DNA of 64,000 nt from Jacaranda mimosifolia (GCA_018894105.1 CM032132.1:27889379-27953378), one strand, 5' to 3'. Positions 36,210-47,062 are shown, counted from the stretch's first letter. Translations and numbers: made by a program. Notes: a model not told the origin generated them from the sequence alone.

Positions 36210-38259
36210 CCATTGAAACGAAAGAATTTTTAATTGAAAATTTTTATTATGAAACTTTGATGTGTTTAGAACATTGCAGCAAAATTTTACAGTCTCAAAT
36301 CTTATAGTTATTTTTCTAAAAGTCTTCAACTATAACTGCCTCAGTGCTTATCGAGTTGGATCACTGTCTTGAATTTGAGGGATTTGCTACGTATGATAAT
36401 TGAAGTATCTTAATTTATTAATTTTTGTCAAATTAATTTCAAACTTGTCTAGAATAAGCCAGTAATATTGGAACCCAAAAGTTTTATTTTATTTATGAAA
36501 TATATTGACATGCCATGTTAGAAATCTTTCTGCAGAAAATGCTTGTTTGTTTTCATGAGAAATTTTTAATGCATTTTTCTCTTAGTTCCAAATTGAATTT
36601 GGAAAAGCTTTCAACAAATATATTATAGATTTATCTCTTAGATTTTTATAGGATTTTGAATCACCTTCATCCAAGGATTGTAATAAAAGTTATAGCTTAA
36701 ATACAACCAAGTGTCATATTGAAAAATTTCCTAAAAACAAAAAATCTGCTTTTGCACCACTGCGACCTCTTGAACTCGATTTTTTTCTCTCATATTAGCC
36801 AATTTAGACTGCATCATCAACATATTAGTACTCCTTCTTAGCTTTTTAATGCCACAAGAATCGGGCCAATCGGATATCTAAAACAAAAATTATGAGCAAA
36901 ACAACAAAGTAAGTACAAAAGGACAAATTCTTGATAAGTTTTGTGAGTAGTGATATATAGAAATTTTTTGTTAGTATTGGTTTTAGAGTTTTATTGATCA
37001 TTTTCTTGATTTCTTGGGTGAATTTGAGGTTAGAATTCATGGATCAAATCAGAATACTGATTGAATTGAATACTACTCTTATATCAATAGATGTTTTGGG
37101 ACTTAAAGTATTAGGGTCAGCCTTTGATCCTATTGATAAGTATAGTGAGTGCCTAAATTTATATATATATATATATTATATAATATTATATTTTAAAGCC
37201 CAAAAGGATATATGATATAGTATAATCCACCCGTAACTTGTTTTCAATTTATACTGCACTATAATTATATTCCACTGCACACATGAATTTCTTCATTTTA
37301 TTTCATGATGCAAGAAAAACAATTTCTTTTAAAGCTATTGATATTATTTCAGCATGGTTTTAGACTAGTAGTTAAATAAGATGATCAACACTGATAACTG
37401 GATTTACTGTTACTGCTATTGTTACTGTTAGTTGGATCCAACTTGATCTGAGTGTGCAAGGGACTTCACCAGGCGACAGCGGGCTTGCTAGTGGAACCCC
37501 AAGCCCTCATGGCCTAATCCCATGCACAACAGAAACCATTTGTGGCTGAGGTGGGTTGTAGGATTTTCCGATGACCTATGCTCAGGCACTGTTTGGTAAG
37601 GTCACATCTTACCCGGAGTGATAAGAGACTGCTACGGTGAGAGTCATAAGATTGACGGGCTATAGTAAACTTTGGTTCGATCATCGCATTTAATTGTTGG
37701 CATATTAAAAATATTTACCGTTATATTCCATTTTACTACTATATAATGCATAGCTGCTTTTCACTATCTTTCAAATGTTTATAACTGTTTTTCACTATCA
37801 CTCAAGTGTTTATAATTGCTTCTCACTATTTTTCTCAAGTATTTATCACTGAACATCTTTTGATCATGATATATTCTTGAACTCATATTGCACACACTTG
37901 GCATTCACTGAGTCATTTACTTACACTCTATGTTTCTTTAACTTCTTTTTGGCAGACCTAGACCCTAACCCTAGTGAGAAGGTGGACCTTCTTTTGATGA
38001 GAATTAGAACTGAAGTGTTTTGAGACTTTTGTAGTAGTCTTAGTATTTGATGATGTTAGCTTGTTAGTTTCATTATAGATTTTAGTTGAGGTTAGAGTAT
38101 TATTATTTAAGTTTTATGTTGGAAGATTTATCAAATTTATTTTGAACACTCGGTGTTCTTTTGTTTAAAATTATGACTCTGGGTTAGATGATCTCTATTT
38201 TTGGGACTGAGTTTCACACCTTGAGACTAGACTGCAGGGTTTGATTTTGGGGCGTGACA

Positions 38260-38450
38260 ATTCTGACATGGTTCCAATATCATGTATATCCACAAAACAT
38301 AGAAGCCCACTACTAATTTTGTATTCTTGCATTTTTAATCAGGTCTTAGATTTAATGAAATTCATATAGTTTTGAAAAAAAAATAATAATAATAACCAAG
38401 ATAGATTTATGAGGTACAATTAATAATGCCTCTGATTGTAATGTATATTG
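38260..38450. other. Short spacer between two large elements
   Basis: Begins with ATTCT, the expected position of the gypsy TSD. Nothing else recognised. Confidence 0.5.
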
Positions 38451-38469
38451 CACTATAAAAAAAACTAGG

Positions 38470-38870
38470 TTTAGTGACCGCCAAATAGTAGCGGTCACCA
38501 ATTTGTGACCACTTTGTGACCGATTTTATTTGAAACTTTAAAAAAAAATTAGTAACGAATTAGTGACCGATTTGTGACGGAATTAGTGACCCCAAACATG
38601 GCGGTCATTGCTCGATCATTAAATTAGTGACCGATTTTTCTTGGATCACAAAGCGGTTACTAAATTAGTGACTGGTTTTTTTTTTGTCACTAAATTGGTG
38701 ACCAATTTTTCTTGGGTCACAAAAGCGGTCACTGATTTTTTTTTTGTCACAAAAAGTGGTTACTAAATTAGTGACTAATATTTCTTGAGTCACAAAAGCG
38801 GTTACTAAATTGGTGACTGATTTTTCTTGGGTCACAAAAATGGTCATTAAATTCTTTAATTTCTTTAACT
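38470..38870. repeat. Left subterminal repeat block
   Basis: At least ten copies, in both orientations, of TTAGTGACCGATTTTTCTT / GGTCACAAAAGCGGTCACT variants; likely transposase binding sites. Confidence 0.85.
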
Positions 38871-38879
38871 TGGGACCAT

Positions 38880-39590
38880 GTACAAAGCAGTCATAAATCC
38901 TTCACAAATTGTTAAATAAAATTTGAAAAAAAATTAATATCCTCTTATATTTACATAATTATCTATTTAATTTAATAAAATAGTTTTAAATAATTATTTT
39001 ATTTATTAGTAAATAATTTTTCTAACAAATAACATATGAATTGTATAATACTTTGAGTTAATTAGATAACTTATTATATTACTAAATTAATTTGTCTAAT
39101 TAACTAAATGAATTATTATATTTATATAAATTATATTTTATATAGATAAGTAATTGCATATATAATTAAATATTCCAATAATATATTTAATTTACTAATC
39201 TATTTAATATGATATATTAATAAATATCTATTTAATTTAATAATCGATTACATATAAAATTAAATTTAATAATAACTTAATTTAATAAATTAATTTTAAA
39301 AAATTATTTTCTTTATTACTAAATATTCATCTATGAAATAGTTATATTTATTAAATAATTAATTAAGTTTTATATATGCATAAATCTGGAATAATAAATG
39401 GCTAAAATAGTTCATTTTAATTAAATGGAATTATGTTATAGTTTAATAATTTTTTTAATGTAAGTCGATATTAATAATATTAACATATAATTATGATTTC
39501 ATATATTTTTAATTTTAGTTAATGAATGCTTTCTTTAAAGTAATACATAATTTGTTGTTTATAATTCTAAAAAAATATAAAATATCAAAA
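38880..39590. other. AT-rich filler
   Basis: Over 80 percent A+T by eye; no gene or repeat end. Confidence 0.5.
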
Positions 39591-39840
39591 TAAATTCAGG
39601 GAGCTTGTTAATATTTCAAAAATAAGTTAAGAACTCCGTACCATTTTAAAAAGAGTTTATAAGTTTCTAACATCTTATTTTAGAGTCTTTATAAGCTCTT
39701 TTCTTAAAAAGATTACAAAACAATTTTTGACAGCTTATAAGTTACCACATATCTTATAAAATATTTTGAGAAACTTATAAATTCACTCAAACAACTTTTA
39801 AATGTTTACAATATCTAACTATACATAGGACTATAAATGT
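39590..39840. mobile_element. MITE-like fragment, copy 1
   Basis: Shares ATTCAGGGAGCTTGTTAA, TTATTTTAGAGTCTTTATAAG and CTCAAACAACTTTTAAATG with 41195-41410 and, more distantly, with the MITE at 62156-62575. Confidence 0.65.
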
Positions 39841-40059
39841 ATATTCGAAAATTCATTTACCATTCGCATTTGTATCCATTTATATAAAATTTATCCGTAT
39901 CCATTTAAAGCAGATATTATCCGTATTCGATTAGTAGATATCCGATTATAAATGGATATGAATATGATAAATGCTCATCCAATCCGTTTAATATTCTCCA
40001 AATATATATTTATTAAATAATACATTATATATATTTTCAATAAAAAAATCTCATAATTC

Positions 40060-40112
<53 letters not shown>

Positions 40113-40690
40113 ATAATTGAAGAATTGGAAAGAAAAAAGAATAAGTTAAAAAATTATTGTAATATAGAGAAAAAATTGAAGAATAAAGTTAAACAACATA
40201 ATTATTATTGGTTGACTTATAATTAATATACTTAAATACAATTATCATTATTAATAAGTATTAATAATCAATTATGAACTCAATTATTAATCAGAATTTA
40301 TGTTATTTATTTGATTGCTTTCTTTTTAATGAAATTATATAGTTCCTTCTATTAATTAAAATATGTATTTATTATAGGTTCATAAATTCACGTAATTGGA
40401 TATTTGTAAATAGGTATCTAAATAATTATCATCGAATATGAATATAAAAAAATAATTTGAATACGGATAAGTTTAATAAAATATGAATGCATCTGAATAA
40501 TTATAATCGAATACGGATATATCCGAATTCGAGCGATATCCGCGGATACGAATTTGAATATCAATTTTAAATATCCGTCAAATCCGTATATATATCCGAA
40601 TATTCAAAAAGTTAAATGGATACGAATATGAAAACAGTGTATCCGATCCGTTTAATATCTATTTACATCCGTATCTATACATTTAATATG
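39841..40690. repeat. ATCCG-rich inverted-repeat segment, possible non-autonomous transposon
   Basis: Both flanks carry ATCCGTATTCG, GATATCCG and GGATACGAATATG motifs in opposite orientation around an AT-rich centre that contains a (TA)n(TG)n tract. It separates MITE copy 1 from sequence like that following MITE copy 2. Exact ends and a TSD were not established. Confidence 0.5.
40060..40107. repeat. (TA)n(TG)n microsatellite
   Basis: TA run at 40060-40070, TG run at 40071-40107. Confidence 0.95.
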
Positions 40691-40794
40691 AGATGAACAT
40701 CTCATTTCATAATTTTATTGATTGAATTTAAAAATTAAAAATTAATTACTATAATTTAATAAAAATTATCAAAATAAAATGTAAACTTCGGTGA

Positions 40795-40920
40795 GACCCA
40801 ACATCAGCTGAACTTGTGAGTCCAGCTATTGCTAGGTGCTGGAGCTGGCCAGGAAGGGCCAGCAGCTAGTCCCTCCATCCCCAATGACAGTAAGGGCCAG
40901 CAGCTCCTCTGTTTTTTTTT
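40795..40920. repeat. GC-rich AGCTGG/CCAGC palindromic patch
   Basis: Contains GGTGCTGGAGCTGGCCAGG and GGGCCAGCAGCT repeated twice, then a T-run. Reminiscent of the GC-rich island at 7035-7195 in another CACTA-type element. Not coding as far as I can see. Confidence 0.6.
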
Positions 40921-41194
40921 TTTTTTTGAATATTTTATAATTATAGTTATTTTTATTTAATTTTGCAAATTTTGCATTTTGGGGCATTGTAAAGAGGTAA
41001 ATTATTTTAGTGTTAAGTTATAATTATATGAATTGTGTTTATAAATTATGTAGCCAATATTTTGTTTATTATGTTTCCTTACACATGTACAATACACATC
41101 TTTTCTAAAAAAAATAAGTTTTTAAGTATTTGGATAATAAGATCTTTGAGTTTATAAGGTATTAGTAATGATAATTTTATAATTAATATCATTA

Positions 41195-41410
41195 AAATTC
41201 AGGGAGCTTATTAAGATCTTAAAAATAAGTTAAGAATTCTTTACTTTTTTAAAAAAAACTTATAAATTTGTAACGTCTTATTTTAAAATCTTTATAAGCT
41301 CTTTTCTTAAAAATATTACGAAACATTTTTTAATATCTTATAAGATACCAAACATCTTATAAAATGTTTTGAAACGCTTATAAACTCACCCAAACAACTT
41401 TTAAATATTT
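41195..41410. mobile_element. MITE-like fragment, copy 2
   Basis: See copy 1. Colinear with it for about 210 bp (TTATTTTAAAATCTTTATAAG, ACCCAAACAACTTTTAAAT). Confidence 0.65.
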
Positions 41411-41879
41411 TACAATATATATCAAACTATGATCTATATCTATAATATAAGATGAATATATCATTTCATAATTTTATTTTGTAGATTTGTACTATTATTA
41501 ATTTAGAAAACTAATAAAATTTATCTAAATATAAAACTTAAACTCTAAATCCTAAAATCTCACAACCCTATAAATTTTAAACCCCGAAATATTAATAATA
41601 AAAAATATTTTTATTGATTAATATTATTATATCTATATATCTAAAACTAAATGTCAATATTTAATAGCCATCGAAAATTTTAATTTTTGAAATTTATATT
41701 AAAATATAATATGTAAAAATATGAAGTATCAAGATATGAATCGGAATCATATATAACAAACTAGTGAATAATTAAATTTTATATTTAAAAATTTAAAAAT
41801 TTAAAAAATTAACTTCTATAAACAAATAAAAATTATCAAAATAAAATATAAAATAATAAAAAATGTAAAAAATAAAATT

Positions 41880-42127
41880 GAATCCTAACTTCCATTTGCA
41901 TTTCAATTTCAATTTCCTCCCACCCATTTTAGTTCCACCCTTTGCATTTACATTTCAATTTCAATTCCCTCCCTCCCATTTAGTCCCTCCCCATTTAGCA
42001 GCTACTCTCTCTTCTTCCTTTCTTCTTCTTCCTTCTTTTTTTTTTTTTCCTCCTTTAACGTTCTCGCTGGCAGTTTTGCCGGTGAGATGCTCGTCGCGGA
42101 GAGCTAGCAGCAGCTGGCCCCGAAACC
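41880..42127 (+). promoter_or_regulatory. Captured CK2 alpha 5' UTR/leader
   Basis: A markedly pyrimidine-rich leader: repeated CATTTCAATTTCAATT(T/C)CCTCCC, then CTTCTTCC tracts, then a GC-rich patch before the ATG at 42128. The composition breaks sharply from the AT-rich DNA upstream (before 41870), consistent with a capture border there. Pyrimidine-rich leaders are common in highly expressed plant genes. Confidence 0.5.
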
Positions 42128-42472
42128 ATGTCGCAGAAGATCGGGAAAGCTATTAGCCGGCTGGGAGCACCGTCCAAGGCCCGGGTCTACGCTGGCGTGA
42201 ATGTTATCCGCCCTAATGAGTATTGGGACTATGAATCTTTCACTGTTCAATGGGGGTAATTTATTAGGATATTCAATTCATTCTTGTTTATTAAATTTCT
42301 TTGTTCTGTCTGATTGTTTTAGGTTTTGATTGGTTGCTACAGAGAGCAGGATGATTATGAAGTGGTGAGAAAGGTGGGCAGGGGAAAGAATAGCAAGGTT
42401 TTTGAGGGTATTCAAACCACCAACAACAAGAAGTGCATCATCAAAATCCTTACACCTGTCAAGAAGAAAAAG
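42128..42472 (+). pseudogene. Casein kinase 2 catalytic subunit alpha, exons 1-2 only, captured by CACTA element
   Basis: Exon 1 (42128-42255) reads [17 protein letters not shown], then A-R-V-Y-A-G-V-N-V, ending at W-G/E split by an intron (GTAATT...CTACAG). Exon 2 (42343-42472) continues [15 protein letters not shown] and K-C-I-I-K-I-L, ending at the lysine cluster KKKK before GT. This matches the N-terminus of plant CK2 alpha (nuclear/cytoplasmic Ser/Thr kinase) up to the ATP-binding lysine. The remaining three quarters of the kinase, including the D-W-G catalytic loop, is absent. Changes such as G-R-G-K-N-S-K for the usual G-R-G-K-Y-S-E in the glycine loop suggest relaxed selection. I start at ATG 42128 because it gives the family's long N-terminal form. 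Confidence 0.92.
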
Positions 42473-43152
42473 GTCTCTTCTTTTTTTTTTGTTTCTTCAG
42501 CTTTTCTCTGATGTCATCTGCCAATGAGAATATATTTTTGTCTCAAAATAGTTGAGTGTTTACCTCCAATTAAAAAGAATATGTTTTAACCAATATATAA
42601 TAATTGGAGTTGGGGACTTCTCTATGTATCCTGTACAACACCTTGAATGATTTAATCTGTCTAATGTCCTGTAAATATTATGGTATTAAATCCCAGTTAG
42701 TTTTATAGAGGTTCTATTGGTGTTAGGAGACTCCTGAAAGAATCCTATAAGCTATGAGTCTATGATAACCTCAGGAGGATGGACTGTTGAATGAAACCAA
42801 ATCGCTTTCTTCACTGAACCTTTCTCCTTTTCCCTTGAGAAATTGTTCATGTGAAGGGTAAGGATCTACAGTTTATAACTTACAGGAGTTGTAAACTTAA
42901 AAGTTTGTCTGGCCTAGCATCAAATTACACTTTTCCAAATTGATTTCTGATAAGCAGGTTTAAAACATTATATTTGGTGAAGTCTTTGCTTAATTTGCAT
43001 TTTTATGACAAAAATTTTCTTTAGGACCTTCTCTGAGTACTAGCTACTCTCTTTCACTGTCTCTTTTGTCGAATATACTCGACCGCGAGTTCCTGCTGCT
43101 TCACAATACTTCTAATCTTCTTTAACTGTTTAACTTTTATTTGTTTTCCCAG

Positions 43153-43251
43153 CTGTATTTCAACCCTGCAACAGTGAAAATGCTGAGCAATCTAAAGGTA
43201 CGCTGGAAATTTAGCTTGTTTGGCTATTTTATACTTACTTTTTTTTTAGAA

Positions 43252-43289
<38 letters not shown>

Positions 43290-43607
43290 GTATATATATT
43301 TCTGTTTGTTGCTTTGCTGTTTTAAAGCTTGTATTCATGTGTGGCAACACATTGTGGAATAACAAGGTTGGAAGAACATTGGCCATGATAAAGTTTTCTA
43401 CTCCCCTATGTTAAAAACTTTGTTTAACTCTGATGGACTTGTCTCCTTGACTGCTTGTTTCTTTAGAAAGAAAATTGACTTTGATCTTCTATAAGGCGAT
43501 AGCATTATTCATGCCAAAAACAGGTCCAATCAAGACAGGAGAAGTTCATCTTCTCATATGCTCTGAATATGGTTTATGGAAGGGGAAAAAAAAGAAAATC
43601 TCTGTAG
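43153..43607 (+). pseudogene. Exons of an unidentified second captured gene, in phase with CK2 exons
   Basis: Exon at 43153-43197 (after TTTTCCCAG, before GTACGC) reads LYFNPATVKMLSNLK. The next possible exon begins at 43524 after AAAAACAG and reads V-Q-S-R-Q-E-K-F-I-F-S-Y-A-L-N-M-V-Y-G, ending in a stop at 43605-43607. Both are phase 0, as is the end of CK2 exon 2, so a spliced product of about 128 codons is predicted. I do not recognise the protein. The stop follows a run of eight A; with seven A the frame would continue into the long frame that follows, so the original gene probably did. Confidence 0.5.
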
Positions 43608-44361
43608 CTTTCTACTTAGCCTACTTCGTCTAGAGCTTTCTTCCTCCATTGTATCAACTGTAAATACTGTTCATAGGCTCTACAGGATTGAGAAAGAAGA
43701 TAAAGGGAAGAAATCGGATTCAGATGCTAGGAAAGAGTGTGGAGAATTTAGCGGGGTTTCTCAAAAAGCGAAGCAGATTATTCCCACTGTATCGAACTCT
43801 ATGAAGGTCAGTAATTCTTTTGCTATTCTTGGCGCTTGTAATGATAGTTCTGTCGGGGATAATGCTACTTTTAAGATGAATACTGAAGGAAATGTGTCTG
43901 TTGAAAATTCTACTGTTGATGTGGCTGTTGCTAAAAATGTAGAGCCCATGGCTGTGAGTTTATATGAAAATGCTAATCAGAGTGGTTCGAATGTTTTTAC
44001 TGACTGCCTCGCTGTGAATAATTGTTCTGTTGTGCCTACTACTAATTCGATTATGTCTAAGAAAAGACACAATGATGATGAGAATGTTGGAATGAGACAA
44101 GCGGGATCTGTTGAGAATTCTGCTGCTGTTAATATTGAGAATGACTGTGTTGCTCGGTTGAACAACAACTTTGTTGACTCTACAGCTGATCTTAATGATG
44201 AATTTGTTGAAGAACCTGACCTGAATGCCCTTTTTAGTGATGAAAATCATTCCATCTCACTTTCTTCAAACTCTCCTATTTCAGCCAAACATAAATCCAA
44301 GACCAAAAACCAAGCAGCTTGTTGGCCCACAAATCTACTACCTATGCCTGCCACAACCTGA
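43576..44361 (+). pseudogene. Unrecognised 261-codon open frame of the second captured gene
   Basis: Reads MEGEKKENLCSFLLSLLRLE, a leucine-rich helix, then Y-R-I-E-K-E-D-K-G-K-K. A long Ser/Asn/Val-rich low-complexity body follows, with S-F-A-I-L-G-A-C-N near residue 82 and an acidic E-E-P-D-L-N-A-L-F-S-D-E near residue 213. No catalytic motif, signal peptide or membrane segment. The ATG is probably internal to the original gene. Codon use looks like coding DNA (GAT/GTT/AAT-rich). A nuclear or regulatory protein, or the gag-like first frame of a LINE, are possibilities; neither is shown. Confidence 0.45.
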
Positions 44362-44369
44362 AATCTTCA

Positions 44370-44818
44370 CCTTATCATTCTGGGAGAGGATGAGAACTTA
44401 AACATGGAATTAATGCAAGAATTAGCATTTGCTAAAGCTCCAAATGAAACAACCTTCTTCAAGTTTTCTGAGAAGACCATTCAGACAGGTTATCAGCACA
44501 CACTTTGGCCATCTGATATGACCTCAAAGCAGTGTAGTTACAGACAGGTTATCTATGGAGGATATTTTTCAGGGTGCACAAAATTTTTGTGGAGCAGATT
44601 CTTTTTTGGAAGAGATACTTAATGAGCTTAGTGAAACCAAACTCGAAGGAAGATGAGCATAAACGGTGGATCCTTGCACTTCAATCAACTGACGATGAGG
44701 ACCTCAGATGCTGAAGAGAACAACATCTGAGGATGAGGCTAAATCAAAGAGAAAAGGCTCTCTTAGGCTTAGCCAGAGAAAATCAAAACGTTTGAGGTCC
44801 AAAAATAAAGCAAGATGA
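44370..44818 (+). pseudogene. Continuation of the captured gene, basic C-terminus
   Basis: Broken frames: E-D-E-N-L-N-M-E-L-M-Q-E-L (44390), MEDIFQGAQNFCGADSFLEE (44552, stop 44651), and T-T-S-E-D-E-A-K-S-K-R-K-G-S-L-R-L-S-Q-R from 44721, ending K-R-L-R-S-K-N-K-A-R and a stop at about 44816. The lysine/arginine cluster resembles a nuclear localisation signal. Several shifts. Probably the 3' coding end of the gene in 43153-44361. Confidence 0.4.
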
Positions 44819-46030
44819 TCAGTTTGATTTTATTAAAAAAGGGGGACTTAAATATTGCTTTGTGGTGCTCAGAAACTGGTCCTGGATTAAATTTTCAAAT
44901 TAGCTGGTGTCTCCAAGCTTGCAGATTGTTCAGTTCCAGTGTGCTCAGAACCTTCTAAATGTGAAGGACCTGTTGTATACTCAATTGTTTCCATTCGAGA
45001 ACCTTATTTTTTCCTGCCCAATTGGAAAAACTTGGATAAATGATGAAACGATCTGGAATATGGAGCACTTATCATACAGCATTTTAGCTGCTTGGGCAAG
45101 ATATGTTATTCCATCCTTGGAGTTTCATGTTGACAGGAATCATTTCAAAGTCCAAAGGTGTAACCAGTTTCTTGTCCACAACTTGCCTGATGTCCTTAAA
45201 CTGAGAAATTACCACCTATGTTGTATGGCATTCAGGTCAGAGAACTTTGCTAAAATTGCTTTTTGCCATGGTTTATGTCTGTGCAGTTAAAAATCGACAT
45301 GGGGCTGGGCTTGTACATGGGTGAAGATTGTTAATGAGTGGTTTGCAGCCACAATATACTGTGAGTACGTACCTATATATATATATATATATATATCAAC
45401 AATGGCTGCAGTTCTATTTACTCATGCAATGTGGAAGCTTATTTATTATTGTTCATTTTCTTATGCATTATTTCTGATTATCTAATTAATTATCAAATTT
45501 GTGAATGGGCAGTGTGGAAGCTTATTTTCCCTGTCTTGAAACAAACCAAAGTCATGAACCGTGAAGAGTCTATAGAGCAAGTGTAGATAAGTATGCTGCA
45601 CCATGAATTTGTTCTCTGATGTATTAAAGTAATTTAGTTATGTTGCCATTGGAAATATATAATGTAACTTAGTTATGTTGTCATTGGGAACATACTCCTA
45701 TTGTTTATTTTTTACAATGAAGTGGTCAGGATTTTACTATCTGCATGTCATTGTAAATCATGAGTTAAAACAAAATGTTTCTATGCCAAATATTAGCAAT
45801 GAAGGTAAAAGTAGCAGTTATTCTGCTTGACTTCTTATTCTTCCTTTTTTCTTTTTTTTTTTTTTTCATTTTTTTTCTGGTACAATATTATTTGTGATTG
45901 AAAATGCATACTAACCAATTTAATATAAAGTTGTTATATATATATATATTTATTTGATCAATGACAGACCGATGAATAATAATGAAATAAACCTAATATA
46001 GATGTAAAAAAACATACTAATACAAATGGA
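44819..46030 (+). other. Non-coding remainder of the CACTA cargo
   Basis: A 127-codon frame at 44907-45290 has no domain I know (aromatic-rich, no motif). AT-rich tail with TA runs at 45377-45396 and 45940-45950 follows. Confidence 0.4.
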
Positions 46031-46039
46031 GGAGATATA

Positions 46040-46445
46040 GAAAATTTGTGACCGCTGTGACCCCAAAGGTGGTCACTAAATGGAGGAAATACACTCATTA
46101 TTTGTTAAAATTTGCGACCGATTAGTGACCTTAAGGCGGTCACAAATCAGTAACAAATGGAGTAATTGGTCACATGGCCAAACGGCGGTCACTAAGCGGT
46201 CACTGATTAGTGACCACTCATTCACTATTTTGTACAATCAATTAGTGACCGAATTTAAATTGTTTGTGACCGCGCTGGCGGTCACTAATTTGTGACCCCA
46301 TGGTCCAGCAGTCACAAATTTAAATTTGTGATGAGGGTTTTTGTGACCGCTGTGATTGGTCACAAATGCGGTTATTGCCAGTGTTAGTGATTGATTTTTT
46401 TGCTGAATTTGTTATTGATTTGGCGGTCACAAAAGCCAGTTTTTT
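46040..46445. repeat. Right subterminal repeat block of the CACTA element
   Basis: Repeated GCGGTCACTAA, TTAGTGACC, TTTGTGACCGC motifs in both orientations, matching those at 38470-38870 and 63630-64000. Confidence 0.88.
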
Positions 46446-46456
46446 TTGTAGTGTTG

Positions 46457-46560
46457 TTAAATCTATCACTAGAACGATTTGAAAAAAGATTTAAGGTATT
46501 ATATTCTACCCTCCTTATAAGAAAGTTTTGTCCCCAAAATTCTGTGTGACGTCCCATGTT
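46457..46560 (-). mobile_element. Possible gypsy 3' internal end/LTR start, minus strand
   Basis: On the minus strand it reads GGGGACAAAACTTTCTTA, then AAGGAGGGTAGAATATAATACC. This resembles a gypsy polypurine-tract region followed by an LTR start like the TGTAATACC of the 22471 LTR. Too short to be certain. Confidence 0.35.
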
Positions 46561-46676
46561 TCAATGTGTTCCCTACGTTTTAGAGTAAATTCTCTTGTAA
46601 GTTGCTTCTAAGTTCTAACTTCCTTGCTAGAGATCCAATAGACGTGATTCATGAGGCATTGAAAAGTTAAGTTCTT

Positions 46677-46993
46677 AGTCCGTTTGGTTTCAATTTTCAA
46701 ATATCATTTTCATATTTTCTAGTATTTAAAAATTAAAACATATACATCACTTTTTCATTTTCATTCTCAAAACACATTTCTTAATAATCTATATATTTTT
46801 TATCTCTATTTTATTATTACTATCTCTCTTCACCTACGACCTACTAAACCCAACATAATTATTACTTTTTCAACAACTTATTCAAGTACAAACTTATTTT
46901 CAATTCATTTTCACTAACTACCTTTTCAAATTTTAAAAATAATAAAAATAAAAATAAAAATAAAAATGAAAATAAAACCAAACTAGCCCAATG
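46677..46993. mobile_element. MITE with GTTTGGTTT terminal inverted repeats
   Basis: Starts GTCCGTTTGGTTTCA and ends AAAACCAAACTAGCCC, an imperfect inverted repeat around an AT-rich 300 bp body ending in an (AAAAT)n run (46938-46970). TSD not resolved. Confidence 0.55.
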
Positions 46994-47062
46994 CTGACCT
47001 CTCAATCCAAGTAAGTCGATATCAAGGAATAAAATTGAGCCAAAGATTCTTCATGGTTGTTA

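Larger units (their letters stand above)
23320..38259 (+). mobile_element. Ty3/gypsy retrotransposon with 2.7 kb LTRs and three nested insertions
   Basis: The 5' LTR (about 23320-27149) and 3' LTR (29764-38259) are colinear once nested elements are removed (each about 2.7 kb). They end in GGGGCATGACA / GGGGCGTGACA. A primer-binding site follows the 5' LTR and a polypurine tract precedes the 3' LTR. The body is only about 2.6 kb: gag is decayed and integrase is absent. The reverse transcriptase/RNase H relic, the long LTRs and the initiator-Met-type PBS fit the chromovirus Tekay/Del lineage, which I infer. The 5' start is uncertain because the first 50 bp differ from the 3' LTR and no TSD matching ATTCT was found. 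Confidence 0.85.
29764..38259 (+). repeat. Gypsy 3' LTR (interrupted by two CACTA-type elements)
   Basis: LTR pieces are 29764-30016, 32061-32464 and 36210-38259. They rejoin to a 2.7 kb sequence colinear with the 5' LTR. Confidence 0.88.
38451..46453 (+). mobile_element. Gene-carrying CACTA-type element (Pack-CACTA), type 3 (GTGACC repeats)
   Basis: Left end CACTATAAAAAAAACTAGG and right end (inverted) CACTACAAAAAAAACTGGC are followed on both sides by AGTGACCGC / GTGACCGCC words. TTG is duplicated at 38448-38450 and 46454-46456. Inverted GCGGTCACTAAATTAGTGACC-like subterminal repeats fill 38470-38870 and 46040-46445. Between them lie MITE fragments, AT-rich filler, 5' exons of a CK2 alpha gene and exons of another gene. 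No transposase was recognised. Elements of this superfamily are known to capture host gene fragments. Confidence 0.93.

Noticed and set aside
38665..38847. 60-codon minus-strand frame with VTNLVT repeats
   Set aside because: Translation of the CACTA subterminal repeats.
44907..45290. 127-codon frame as a real gene
   Set aside because: No recognisable domain, no intron context or donor; listed only as unassigned cargo.
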